NCBI GenBank assembly: GCA_017522785.1
Contig: JAFWYF010000018.1
Location: forward strand, 1-47,342
Direction: 5' to 3'
DNA from: Bacteroidaceae bacterium
Lineage (GTDB): Bacteria; Bacteroidota; Bacteroidia; Bacteroidales; Bacteroidaceae
Length of the DNA stretch: 47,342 nt
The notes beneath the pieces were generated by a model that saw only the letters and a list, made by a program, of their open reading frames with translations, had not been told where the DNA came from and searched no databases. The position numbers and the translations under genes are program-made. Positions 25,040 to 34,295 of the stretch are shown here, piece after piece (the first letter of the stretch is position 1; each line of letters starts with the position of its first letter).

Positions 25040-25901
25040 CTACAAGATACATCTTCTTAATTACAACATCTTTTGTGGGACGGTCGTAGACATCGTATGC
25101 CTCACGCGAAATTGCCTCCACAACATCCATGCCCTCGAGCACCTCGCCAAAAACAGTATAATAACCGTCTAAATGGAATGCACCACCAACCTCTTTGTAG
25201 TGTTTTCTCTGTTCATTGGAGTAGGCAAATTTCTTATCGGCCATAGCAGAATCGGCCTTTTCACCGAAGAATTTAAATAGTTTATTAAATTCCTTTTTCT
25301 TTTCGGCACTCTTCTTGCTCTCGGCATGCAGTTTAGCAACCATATCTTGATAGGGCTCCTGTACCTGCTCGTATATCTTGCGACGGATAGTCTTATTATA
25401 TTTTTCTTCTTGAGCATTTAAGTTCTTATCATACACCGTTCTACCTGTTATGATGCAGAAATGGCTTCCCGAAGACTCCACTGCAGGGTTAAGGCTGGCG
25501 GCCGACAATGCTCCATATTTGTGCCAAAAGCGAGTTGGGTCTATTTCTGCAGGGATTTTATATGTTACATCGGTTTCTCCCAAACGAGTACCCGGTTTTG
25601 CACCACGAGTCATAGGGTCGCCGGCTTGAATCATAAACTCCTTTTTAATTCGGAAAAATAGTTGTCCGTTGTAATAGCCGTTCTTTACAAGATTTACAAA
25701 ATTCTTGCGATGTTGCGGTGTCTCTTTATACAAAACAAGTTTTATATTTCCCCTGTTTGTCTCTATTAGAACATATTCATCGCTATCGGGAAAATTTTCA
25801 TTAAGTTGCTGAATTCCGAATTCTCCTTTTGGGGCATCTTGCGTACATGCCACAAATGTAATTGCAAGGATAAGAAGCAAAGTTCTGACAATCTGTTTCA
25901 T
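25008..25901 (-). CDS. Cyclophilin-type peptidyl-prolyl isomerase lipoprotein
   Basis: This protein catalyses cis-trans isomerisation of prolyl bonds in the periplasm or at a membrane. It has about 297 residues with the lipoprotein signal LLLILAITFVAC, Cys19. Cyclophilin landmarks are LFFRIKKEFMIQAGDP (81-96), YGALSAASLNPAVESSGSHF (129-148) and DGYYTVFGEVLEGMDVVEAI (245-264). The tryptophan typical of human CypA is absent. A charged insert of about 85 residues (about 155-240, rich in Lys and Glu) interrupts the fold between the FCIITG strand and the YYTVFGEV strand. ATG 25901 is preferred over the upstream TTG at 25958 because it starts the signal peptide. Confidence 0.93.
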   Translation of the reverse strand: MKQIVRTLLLILAITFVACTQDAPKGEFGIQQLNENFPDSDEYVLIETNRGNIKLVLYKETPQHRKNFVNLVKNGYYNGQLFFRIKKEFMIQAGDPMTRGAKPGTRLGETDVTYKIPAEIDPTRFWHKYGALSAASLNPAVESSGSHFCIITGRTVYDKNLNAQEEKYNKTIRRKIYEQVQEPYQDMVAKLHAESKKSAEKKKEFNKLFKFFGEKADSAMADKKFAYSNEQRKHYKEVGGAFHLDGYYTVFGEVLEGMDVVEAISREAYDVYDRPTKDVVIKKMYLVDENGKPIQAE

Positions 25902-25945
25902 ATAGCTATGTTTTAATCTATTTCTATGTTTCACATTCAATGTCG

Positions 25946-25953
25946 CGAAGATA
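25946..25953 (-). promoter_or_regulatory. Predicted variant -7 element of the cyclophilin/M16 unit
   Basis: Minus-strand TATCTTCG followed by CG differs from TAnnTTTG at one base. The same TATYTTCGCG string occurs before the serine ammonia-lyase and LRR genes. No -33 element was found at 19-21 bases. The leader would be about 40 bases. Confidence 0.35.
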
Positions 25954-26022
25954 GTCATATTTTTTGAAAGAAAAATTATTTTATCTCAAACCACATCCAT
26001 CAAGAAAAATTTAATTATTCGT

Positions 26023-26053
26023 TTTGCTCTTTGACATGCTTGTGTTACATTTG
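26023..26053 (+). promoter_or_regulatory. Predicted promoter of the GPH symporter / GH130 operon
   Basis: TTTG at 26023-26026, a 19-base spacer and TACATTTG at 26046-26053 match both Bacteroidota promoter elements fully. The predicted start near 26058 gives a 57-base leader. Confidence 0.7.
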
Positions 26054-26114
26054 CAAAGATATGGCAACATCAAACAGCCTCATAAGATAACACAAACACA
26101 AAAAACAGGATATA

Positions 26115-27524
26115 ATGGCAACATTAAAAGAAAAAATTGGTTATGGATTTGGAGATATGTCCTCATCTATGTTTTGGAAAATTTTCAGTGCGTATCTTCC
26201 TATATTCTACGCAACCGTATTTCATTTGAGCCTCGAGGTTACAGGTATACTAATGTTAGTTACAAGGATTTGGGATGCTGTTTCCGACCCTATGATGGGA
26301 ATTATTGCCGACCGAACACAAAGTCGCTGGGGTAAATATCGTCCCTACCTATTGTGGATTTCAATTCCATTTGCTATTGCCGGAGTATTACTATTCACAA
26401 AACCCGAATTTGGAGAAACAGGCAACACTGTATGGGCTTTTGCCACATATATTCTTATGATGACTGTGTATACAGCAATTAACGTTCCTTACGGTTCTAT
26501 GCTTGGCGTGATGACAGAAGACTCTGATGAAAAGACTGTATTTTCGTCGTTCAGAATGTTCTTTGCTTACGCCGGCTCATTTATTGTGCTTGCCATTTGG
26601 GAACCTATGTGTAATTGGTTCTCGAGTCTGATGGGAACATTGAAAGAGGGTGAACAACTCACACACGACCCCAACGCATGGCAATATGCAATGATTGTAA
26701 TTGGTATATTCTGCTGTGCACTTTTCGTTATCACTTTTGCTATGACTCGTGAAAACGTCAAAACCCAGATTAAAGAAACCGACATTTTAAAAGACCTTGG
26801 CTCATTGTTACACAACAGTCCTTGGTGGATTCTATTGGGAGGAGTACTCTTCTTTAATTTCTTTAATGCTATTCGTTATGCAGCCATTCCTTTCTACTTC
26901 ACCACACTCATTGCGGCAGATGCCAAACTCAGCATATTCTCTATAGAGTTCCTTTTCTATTCGGGAATTTTTCTGGCTGTTGGTGAGATAGCAAATATGA
27001 TTGGTGTTGCCGTTGCTACACCAATCACATTTAAGATTGGAAAGAAAAACACATTCCTATGGTCGCTGTTTGCACTTATTGCTTTGTGTATTTCATTCTA
27101 TTTTGTTCCAACAAGTGGTACAGTAGCCTATTGGACGCTATTTATTTTACAGATTTTAGTTTGTATACTAACAGGTGTGATATCGCCTCTTGTTTGGAGT
27201 ATGTATGCCGATATTTCCGATTATGCCGAACTTAAATTCAAGACAGCATCAACCGGATTAATATTTTCGTCATCATCTATGGCACAGAAATTTGGCGGTG
27301 CATTTGGCGCGGCAGCCGTAATGTGGATATTAGCAGGATTTGGTTTCGACACAGCAGAGGGTGCAATACAAACCGGAGAGGCTATACATGGAATACAGCT
27401 ACTCATGAGTTGGATTCCTGCGGCTATAGCACTTATATCGGCATTTTTCATTATCATTTATCCACTTGGAACAAGCCGAATGAAAGAGATAAATGCAAAA
27501 CTCAAAGAGATTAGAAACAATTAA
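26115..27524 (+). CDS. GPH-type (MFS) sugar:cation symporter
   Basis: This inner-membrane transporter of 469 residues has about 12 hydrophobic segments, in the glycoside-pentoside-hexuronide:cation symporter branch of the major facilitator superfamily. Visible family features are the N-terminal KIGYGFGDMSSSMFW, the loop after TM2 DPMMGIIADRTQSRWGKYRP (the GPH signature D-P-x-M-G-x-x-x-D-R-T-x-S-R-W-G-K-x-R-P), and LSPLVW-like ISPLVWSMYADISDYAE in the second half. It probably imports a disaccharide or monosaccharide with Na+ or H+. The GH130 gene begins 21 bases downstream, so a mannosyl disaccharide is the leading guess (inference from context). Confidence 0.93.
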   Translation: MATLKEKIGYGFGDMSSSMFWKIFSAYLPIFYATVFHLSLEVTGILMLVTRIWDAVSDPMMGIIADRTQSRWGKYRPYLLWISIPFAIAGVLLFTKPEFGETGNTVWAFATYILMMTVYTAINVPYGSMLGVMTEDSDEKTVFSSFRMFFAYAGSFIVLAIWEPMCNWFSSLMGTLKEGEQLTHDPNAWQYAMIVIGIFCCALFVITFAMTRENVKTQIKETDILKDLGSLLHNSPWWILLGGVLFFNFFNAIRYAAIPFYFTTLIAADAKLSIFSIEFLFYSGIFLAVGEIANMIGVAVATPITFKIGKKNTFLWSLFALIALCISFYFVPTSGTVAYWTLFILQILVCILTGVISPLVWSMYADISDYAELKFKTASTGLIFSSSSMAQKFGGAFGAAAVMWILAGFGFDTAEGAIQTGEAIHGIQLLMSWIPAAIALISAFFIIIYPLGTSRMKEINAKLKEIRNN

Positions 27525-27545
27525 TTTAAAAATAAACAATAATTT

Positions 27546-28502
27546 ATGGCAAAGAACATTCCTTGGCAAGAGCGCCCCGAGGGTTGCAACGATGTAATGT
27601 GGCGTTACAGCAAGAACCCTGTAATTGGACGATACAGTATTCCTTCGTCGAACAGTATATTCAATAGTGCAGTTGTACCTTTTGAAGATGGTTTCGCAGG
27701 TGTATTCCGTTGCGACAACAAACGTGTGCAGATGAATATTTTCGCAGGTTTTTCCAAAGATGGTATCAATTGGGAAATAAACCATGAGCCCATTGTTTTC
27801 AAAGCCGGCAATACCGACATGATTGAAAGCGATTACAAATACGACCCACGTGTTACTTGGATTGAGGACCGCTATTGGATTACATGGTGTAATGGTTATC
27901 ATGGCCCAACTATCGGCATAGCATATACATTTGATTTTAAGGAGTTCTTCCAATGTGAGAATGCATTCTTGCCATTTAACCGCAACGGAGTACTGTTCCC
28001 ACAAAAAATAAATGGTAAATATGCAATGCTATCGCGCCCCAGCGACAATGGTCATACACCTTTTGGCGATATCTATATCAGCTTTAGCCCCGACATGAAA
28101 TATTGGGGTGAGCATCGTAGTGTAATGAAAGTTCTGCCGTTTGAGCAGAGTGCATGGCAATGTACAAAAATTGGAGCAGGCAGTGTGCCTATTCTCACCG
28201 ACGAAGGTTGGTTAATGTTCTACCATGGTGTAATCACCACCTGCAACGGTTTCAGATATTCAATGGGTGCAGTGTTGTTAGACAAAGAAGACCCCACAAA
28301 AGTTCTTTACCGTAGCAAAGACTATCTGCTGGCACCGGCGGCACCTTATGAGCTTGCAGGAGATGTTCCAAATGTAGTGTTCCCCTGTGCAGCACTGCGC
28401 GAAGGCGATAAAGTGTCTGTTTACTATGGTGCAGCCGACACTGTTGTTTGCATGGCATTCGGCTATGTAAGTGAAATTATCGAGTGGCTGAAAAAACAGT
28501 AA
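27546..28502 (+). CDS. GH130 family beta-mannoside phosphorylase/hydrolase
   Basis: This protein of 318 residues belongs to glycoside hydrolase family 130, whose members phosphorolyse (or hydrolyse) beta-mannosides. Length and sequence resemble the UhgbMP/BT1033 group, which acts on beta-1,4-mannosyl-GlcNAc from N-glycan cores or on mannooligosaccharides. The characteristic YDPRV is present with the candidate catalytic Asp100, along with [26 protein letters not shown] and MFYHG. There is no signal peptide, so it acts in the cytoplasm on imported sugar, in keeping with the symporter gene directly upstream. A phosphorylase would release mannose 1-phosphate. Exact specificity cannot be read from the sequence. 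Confidence 0.9.
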   Translation: MAKNIPWQERPEGCNDVMWRYSKNPVIGRYSIPSSNSIFNSAVVPFEDGFAGVFRCDNKRVQMNIFAGFSKDGINWEINHEPIVFKAGNTDMIESDYKYDPRVTWIEDRYWITWCNGYHGPTIGIAYTFDFKEFFQCENAFLPFNRNGVLFPQKINGKYAMLSRPSDNGHTPFGDIYISFSPDMKYWGEHRSVMKVLPFEQSAWQCTKIGAGSVPILTDEGWLMFYHGVITTCNGFRYSMGAVLLDKEDPTKVLYRSKDYLLAPAAPYELAGDVPNVVFPCAALREGDKVSVYYGAADTVVCMAFGYVSEIIEWLKKQ

Positions 28503-28513
28503 AAACATTAAGC

Positions 28514-28565
28514 AACATATAAAAATATTAGGTAGCACGTGTGCTACCTAATATTTTTATATGTT
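28514..28565. terminator. Bidirectional terminator, GH130 / prmA
   Basis: A 25-base perfect stem (28514-28538 with 28541-28565) is closed by a 2-base loop, with core GGTAGCAC/GTGCTACC flanked by A- and T-rich arms. It separates two convergent genes and can terminate both. Confidence 0.92.
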
Positions 28566-28580
28566 AAGATGAACTATTAT

Positions 28581-29429
28581 CTATTCTTTAACAAAACGCA
28601 TCATAGCCCAACGAGAATCCTCGGCAAAACCAAGATAGCGCAAGCCATGACGAGCAGCCTCTGCCTTGAGCACATCAATATCCTCTACATAAAATCCACT
28701 TATAAACAGCAAAGAACCGGTGTGCATACAAGTTGCATAACTACCCATGTCGGCAAGAAGGATATTGCGATTTATATTTGCGATGACAATATCGAAGTCA
28801 TCGTTATCTTTTATAGCATCTACACCACCAAGACGCACATCAATGTTGGCTGTGTCGTTAAGCGCAATATTCTCCAAAGCATTTTCGTAGGCAAATTCAT
28901 CAATATCTATTGCTACGGCACTTTTGGCACCATGCTTGCATGCAAGAATTGCCAACAGAGCAGTTCCACAACCCATATCCAGAACAGTTTTACCATTCAT
29001 GTCGGTTGCAAGAATTGCCCGCACCATGTGGCATGTTGTTTGATGATGTCCGGTTCCGAATGCCATTTTTGGGTCTATAAGAATATCGTATTTCACTTTG
29101 GGAATGTCGGTATGAAAAGTGCTGTGTATAACACATTGGTCATCGACCACAATAGGTTGAAAATAGTTTTTCTCCCATTCGGCGTTCCAATCTTCTCCCT
29201 CTACCAATTCCGCGGTATAATCAATTGAATAGCCCTCGAGTGGGAACTCATTGACTACTGCAGCCACAGCATCGGCATCGAAGCTTGCTTGTGGGACATA
29301 GGCTGTCATTCCTGTCTCTTCGGGGACAAAACTCTCAAAGCCAATTTCGGCCAGCATGGCTGCCAACACGTCTGATGCCACCTCTTCGGCCGGTGCAATA
29401 TTAAATGTAACTTTTGTATAATCGTTCAT
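28581..29429 (-). CDS. prmA: Ribosomal protein L11 methyltransferase
   Basis: PrmA trimethylates ribosomal protein L11 with S-adenosylmethionine in the cytoplasm. The protein has about 282 residues. The N-terminal substrate-recognition domain includes WNAEWEKNYFQPIVV. The class I methyltransferase domain follows, with AFGTGHHQTT (residues about 134-143), the SAM-binding VLDMGCGTALLAILACKHGA, and the IANINRNILL motif. ATG 29429 gives the usual PrmA start (MNDYTKVTF); the frame could extend to TTG 29456 but without support. It is monocistronic, with a predicted -7 element upstream at 29504-29511. Confidence 0.96.
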   Translation of the reverse strand: MNDYTKVTFNIAPAEEVASDVLAAMLAEIGFESFVPEETGMTAYVPQASFDADAVAAVVNEFPLEGYSIDYTAELVEGEDWNAEWEKNYFQPIVVDDQCVIHSTFHTDIPKVKYDILIDPKMAFGTGHHQTTCHMVRAILATDMNGKTVLDMGCGTALLAILACKHGAKSAVAIDIDEFAYENALENIALNDTANIDVRLGGVDAIKDNDDFDIVIANINRNILLADMGSYATCMHTGSLLFISGFYVEDIDVLKAEAARHGLRYLGFAEDSRWAMMRFVKE

Positions 29430-29503
29430 AACGCTATTTTTGTTTAATATTTTCAAAATATTGATTTTGCATTAACAAAACCTGCTACTATATATTTCGA
29501 ATG

Positions 29504-29511
29504 CAAATGTA
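29504..29511 (-). promoter_or_regulatory. Predicted -7 element of prmA
   Basis: The minus-strand sequence TACATTTG fully matches TAnnTTTG. No -33 element sits at the usual distance. The predicted start is near 29499 with a leader of about 70 bases. Confidence 0.4.
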
Positions 29512-29576
29512 ATAAAAGCGAAATAACAACGCTCGAAAAGAGACAAAAAAAGTTTTATGAAGGGACAAAACTCAAC

Positions 29577-32500
29577 ATGTGGCTTAAATATTATAAAAAG
29601 AGAGGTTTTTATGAGAGCAAAAAGGATAAAGAAAATGTTTTTTGGTTATTTTTGCATGATATGAGCAAGGAGGCATCAAAGAGAAGCCGAGCAGGAAAAA
29701 TCTTTAGATTCTTAACATTCCTGCTACTTTTTCCCGTAATTATAATATGGGCAATATTTCTTTTGCTATACATTCCACCTATTCAGGAATTTTCAGTCAA
29801 GAAGATATGCAATGTAGTAAACGAGCAAAGTGATTACAATATCTCCATTGGAGCATTTCATTTAGCTTTCCCACTAAAGATTGTCATCGACGATTTTACT
29901 TTATCAAAAGAAGATACCATCGTTGTCAATGGCGAGCAACTTGCTATGAGCATACATCCCATTCCTTTGATAAAAGGCAACATTGAGATAAATTATATAT
30001 CTATCGACAACACCAAGTTACATAGTGGCAACATGATAGATGGAGTTGTAATTGATGGAGTAATAGGCCATTTCAGAACCGTTGCACGCGATGTAGACAT
30101 TTCCAACGAAAAAGTAGATATAAGGCAACTACACATTAGCGATACCAGTTTTGATATAACCCTAAAAGAGGCATCTACCGAAGAAGATAGCACTAAAAAC
30201 GAATTCAATTGGATATTTAACCTGCGCAAAGGCAATATAAACAATTTGAGTCTCAGGCTATTTATACCACAAGACAGTATTAACATTTCGGCATATATCA
30301 GTAGATTTTCCATGCGCAATGCCGAAGCCAATATTGGCAAAGCAAGTTACACCGTTGAGAGCCTATCAGTAGAGAATAGCAGTGCCAAATACGACAAAGG
30401 GCAATTGAGCGACACCATTGCCCCACTCGAGCATTTGCATTTCGAAGATATCAATATTATTACCGACAAAGTAAAATATTCACCTACAGAAATTATTTCC
30501 AACATTGAATCTTTTACTCTGAAACAGGAAGAAGGCATTGAAATTGAAGAGGGTTATCTGTATGCTTTTGCCGACACCACAAACATAGAATTAAAACGTA
30601 TACTATTCAGGAGCAAGAATGGAACAGATTTGACCGGTGCATCGACACTGCCCCGGAGTATGACAAGCTGGCAAGAGAAAGAGAGCATAAAGGGTAATAT
30701 TTCCTTGAGCATAGACAAACGCGACCTTAAAAGGTTTATTACCCCACAAGTATATTCCCGATTGGATTTATTACCCAATTCCATGCTTAACATGGAGATG
30801 TATGCAGGTGGTAATCTTAAAAGAATTGACATTGACACACTGAATGTGAACATCCCCGACATAGCACATTTAAACGCCAAAGGAACTGTACAAAACATTA
30901 TAGAGAAGGAGAGGCGCGAAGCCGAAATCTTTTTTAGCGGAGAGCTTTCCGATGTATGCCATTTTATCTATTCAGGGAACAGACCCGACAGTATTGCACC
31001 ACGTGCATTAGCCATTGCCGGCAGAGCATCGATGCTGGGCGACGAGTACACAACAGAGATACAAGCCACATCCAATGAGAGCCTGGCACATGCAACTGCA
31101 ACGTACAACAGCGAAAAAGAGAGATACTCGGCAACAGCCAATGTTGCCAACATGCAAGTAGCAAATATACTGCCACAAATACCTTTGAGAAGACTTAACC
31201 TACATGCCGACATCGACGGTGAGGGTATTAACCTGTTTGACTCTTTGACAAATTACCGTTGTAATATTTTTGTTGATGATATTCTATACGACACTATCGA
31301 AATAGAGGATGTAGCACTACATGCAGAACAGGCAAACAGCATCTCCAATGTAAAATTATTATCCAATGACCAGAATTTGAATTTGCAGTTTATTGCAAAA
31401 ACAGTGGTAGAGCATAGCAAAATAGAGAACAACAGCAAACTGACACTTACAAATGCAAATTTTGAATATTTCGGGATAACAAAAGCGCCATTGGATGTTG
31501 GCATGCAGATAGAGATATCGGCATCGACCGACATGCAGGAGAAGCATCGTCTAAAATTATCGGGCAACAATTTCAAGCTTGTTACACAAAAAAGGACATT
31601 CACTCCGGCACCATTGACATTTTTCGGGATAACATCGCCCGACACCACATATGTAGATATCAGCACCGGCGACCTTAAAGTTCGTGGCGAACTATCATCG
31701 GGATATAAAAAGTTGCTTGCATCTGTAGACCGAATATCGCAGATGTACAGCAAAGGACGTACAAACGAGAACACCTTGTACAATGTTCGAGACTATGAGA
31801 ATGAATTTCCCGAGGTGTCGATAGACATTGAGTGTGGGCAGAAAAACATTCTTGCCAATTACCTGCTGTTCAACAATATTAAGTTTAGGGATTTTAGTTT
31901 CCAATGCAACCACGACAGTGTAAAAGGAGTTAATGTACGCGCCGACCTTCACGCATTGGAGAAAGATGGATTCACGCTGGACACCATACGTTTCTTTGTG
32001 CGACAGGACAGCACCGTTGTGAAATATTTTGCCGGAGTGCGTTCCACGACACTCGACCCCGAGAAAAAGAAATTGCAGTTCAGCTCAGCACTGTTTGGCA
32101 ACCTCGACAACGATATGCTAAAAACAAATTTTGTGTTTCGCGATGACAGAGAACGAATTGGAGCAAGAATTGGTTTGAACACACTGCTGAAGCCCGAGGA
32201 AGTTCGTTTTCATTTCGACCCCAAAGCGATATTCATGAACCACGACTTTCATTTCAACGAGGACAATTATTTGATAATAAGTAAAGAACTTGCCATAGAT
32301 GGCAACATTGAACTTAGCGACTCTCTTGGCGCGGGAATTCACGTTTACACCACCCCCGATTCATTGCAGATACGCAATATTAATGCAGAATTATCAAATA
32401 TAGACCTAAAGGCTATTACATCGCTAATGCCTTTTGCTCCCGATGTTTCGGGAACGCTCAATGCAATGATACATTACAGCGATGGTAGGCAAGGGATGTT

Positions 32501-34295
32501 TGCAAGTGGCGATATTCGTGGCACTGAGATTGCCTACGAGGGGACTCCCATTGGAGACGAAAAAATAGAGATAGCCTACCTGCCACAAAGCAACAACATG
32601 CACTATATCGACCTATCCCTTTACCACAACGGTAGCGAAATACTTGCACTGAACGGAGATTTTCACAACAATAAAAAACAGCCTGCCATAGACGGAGATT
32701 TGGAGCTGATGCAGTTCCCGCTTAAGATATCCAATGCCTTTATAAAAGAGAGTGGCCTGCACGTTGGTGGAAATGTCGATGGTAAATTATCGGTAAAAGG
32801 ACCAATAGAAGAGACAGAAGCCAATGGATTTATAGGATTCGATTCGGTATATGTTGATGCGCCTATGTTTGGTACCCGTCTGCACCTTGTGGATGACAAA
32901 GTGGCCATTATAGACAACAAACTGACATTCAAGAATTTCGATATATACGCAAAAGGAAGCACCCCATTCAACATTAACGGAACAGTCGATTTCAACCGTT
33001 TGCTCGACCCCACATTCAACCTGCGTATGCAAGCCAACAACTACGAGTTAGTAAATTCTACACGCAGAAAAGGAACAATGCTATATGGGCGACTGTTCCT
33101 GAACACCAATGCCTACGTCGGAGGCACACTAAGCGCCATGAGGATATTTGGTTCTGCAACAGTACTTGGCAAGAGTGATATAACCTATGTATTACAGAAC
33201 AGCCCCCTTGCCAACGATAATGAACTCGACGGACTTGTTGAATTTGTAAATTTCTCTGACACCACAAAAACAGTTGTAAAGGAGGAAGAGGTTACCGATT
33301 TTGGTAATATGAGTATAAACATGAACCTGCAGATAGAGGAAGGAGCAAGATTAAATGCCGATTTCGACGAAAGCAGGAATAGTTACATTGAGTTACAAGG
33401 AGAAGGAGGCCTGAACCTTACATATACCAACGAAAGCGGAATGAGCATGACAGGACGTTACACCCTGAGCAATGGCCAATTAAAATATACACTGCCTATT
33501 ATACCACTTAAGACATTCAGTATTAGCGAAGGCAGTTATATCAATTGGACAGGAGACATAGCAAACCCCACACTGAACATCACCGCATTGGAACGAGTTG
33601 TAGCATCGGTTACGATGGACGACGGAGGCACTCAGGCAGTAGAATTCGACGTTGGCGTAGTACTCACAAACACACTTAGCAACATGGGGTTGAGTTTCAC
33701 CTTGTCGGCACCCGAAAATGCCACTGTGCAGAATGAACTGAACTCCATAGACAAAGAGACCATGAACAAATATGCCGTTACCATGCTCATAACAGGAGCA
33801 TACCTTGGCAGCAACGGAGGCATTACAGTATCCAATGCCATAAGTTCATTCCTCGATGCAAAAATCAACGACCTCGCAGGCGACGCCATGAAGAGTGTAA
33901 ACATTAATGTTGGTATCACCGATGTAGAGAACGCACAAACAGGAGACACCTACAAGAACTACTCTTTCAGTTTCTCGAAACGATTCTGGAACGACCGTCT
34001 GACAGTTATCATAGGAGGAGAGGTTAATAGTGGCAAGAATGTCAATGAGAACAGCAACGAGAGTTTTATAAACAATGTCTCTTTGGAGTGGAAAATAAGT
34101 GAATCGGGAAACAGATATATAAGACTCTTCTACGACAAGAACTACGAATCGATACTCGAAGGTGAGATAATAGAAACCGGCGTAGGTTACGTATATAAGC
34201 GCAAGCTGAACAACCTGAAAGAGTTGCTTATATTCCGTCGCAAAGATAACGAGCCGAAGGCACCAAATGCTGTACCCAAAACAAGAAAAGAATGA
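29577..34295 (+). CDS. tamB: TamB (DUF490) translocation and assembly module protein
   Basis: TamB-type proteins are anchored in the inner membrane and span the periplasm as a long beta-groove thought to carry lipid toward, or assist protein insertion into, the outer membrane. This protein of up to 1572 residues has a membrane anchor at about 44-67 (FLLLFPVIIIWAIFLLLYI), a very long beta-rich body, and the C-terminal DUF490 domain at about 1100-1480 (GRYTLSNGQLKYTLPIIPL, VGVVLTNTLSNMGLSF, MLITGAYLG). The start is uncertain: ATG 29577 has AGGGA upstream, while ATG 29661 (residue 29) begins MSKEASKRSR just before the anchor. The TamL gene overlaps its last 4 bases, supporting a joint function. 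Confidence 0.92.
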   Translation: MWLKYYKKRGFYESKKDKENVFWLFLHDMSKEASKRSRAGKIFRFLTFLLLFPVIIIWAIFLLLYIPPIQEFSVKKICNVVNEQSDYNISIGAFHLAFPLKIVIDDFTLSKEDTIVVNGEQLAMSIHPIPLIKGNIEINYISIDNTKLHSGNMIDGVVIDGVIGHFRTVARDVDISNEKVDIRQLHISDTSFDITLKEASTEEDSTKNEFNWIFNLRKGNINNLSLRLFIPQDSINISAYISRFSMRNAEANIGKASYTVESLSVENSSAKYDKGQLSDTIAPLEHLHFEDINIITDKVKYSPTEIISNIESFTLKQEEGIEIEEGYLYAFADTTNIELKRILFRSKNGTDLTGASTLPRSMTSWQEKESIKGNISLSIDKRDLKRFITPQVYSRLDLLPNSMLNMEMYAGGNLKRIDIDTLNVNIPDIAHLNAKGTVQNIIEKERREAEIFFSGELSDVCHFIYSGNRPDSIAPRALAIAGRASMLGDEYTTEIQATSNESLAHATATYNSEKERYSATANVANMQVANILPQIPLRRLNLHADIDGEGINLFDSLTNYRCNIFVDDILYDTIEIEDVALHAEQANSISNVKLLSNDQNLNLQFIAKTVVEHSKIENNSKLTLTNANFEYFGITKAPLDVGMQIEISASTDMQEKHRLKLSGNNFKLVTQKRTFTPAPLTFFGITSPDTTYVDISTGDLKVRGELSSGYKKLLASVDRISQMYSKGRTNENTLYNVRDYENEFPEVSIDIECGQKNILANYLLFNNIKFRDFSFQCNHDSVKGVNVRADLHALEKDGFTLDTIRFFVRQDSTVVKYFAGVRSTTLDPEKKKLQFSSALFGNLDNDMLKTNFVFRDDRERIGARIGLNTLLKPEEVRFHFDPKAIFMNHDFHFNEDNYLIISKELAIDGNIELSDSLGAGIHVYTTPDSLQIRNINAELSNIDLKAITSLMPFAPDVSGTLNAMIHYSDGRQGMFASGDIRGTEIAYEGTPIGDEKIEIAYLPQSNNMHYIDLSLYHNGSEILALNGDFHNNKKQPAIDGDLELMQFPLKISNAFIKESGLHVGGNVDGKLSVKGPIEETEANGFIGFDSVYVDAPMFGTRLHLVDDKVAIIDNKLTFKNFDIYAKGSTPFNINGTVDFNRLLDPTFNLRMQANNYELVNSTRRKGTMLYGRLFLNTNAYVGGTLSAMRIFGSATVLGKSDITYVLQNSPLANDNELDGLVEFVNFSDTTKTVVKEEEVTDFGNMSINMNLQIEEGARLNADFDESRNSYIELQGEGGLNLTYTNESGMSMTGRYTLSNGQLKYTLPIIPLKTFSISEGSYINWTGDIANPTLNITALERVVASVTMDDGGTQAVEFDVGVVLTNTLSNMGLSFTLSAPENATVQNELNSIDKETMNKYAVTMLITGAYLGSNGGITVSNAISSFLDAKINDLAGDAMKSVNINVGITDVENAQTGDTYKNYSFSFSKRFWNDRLTVIIGGEVNSGKNVNENSNESFINNVSLEWKISESGNRYIRLFYDKNYESILEGEIIETGVGYVYKRKLNNLKELLIFRRKDNEPKAPNAVPKTRKE

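Noticed and set aside
28539-29228. 229-codon open frame antisense to prmA
   Set aside because: It overlaps a certain prmA gene and begins in the terminator; the translation shows no family features.
31253-31783. 176-codon open frame antisense to tamB
   Set aside because: Low-complexity translation with no domain, inside a well-supported long gene.
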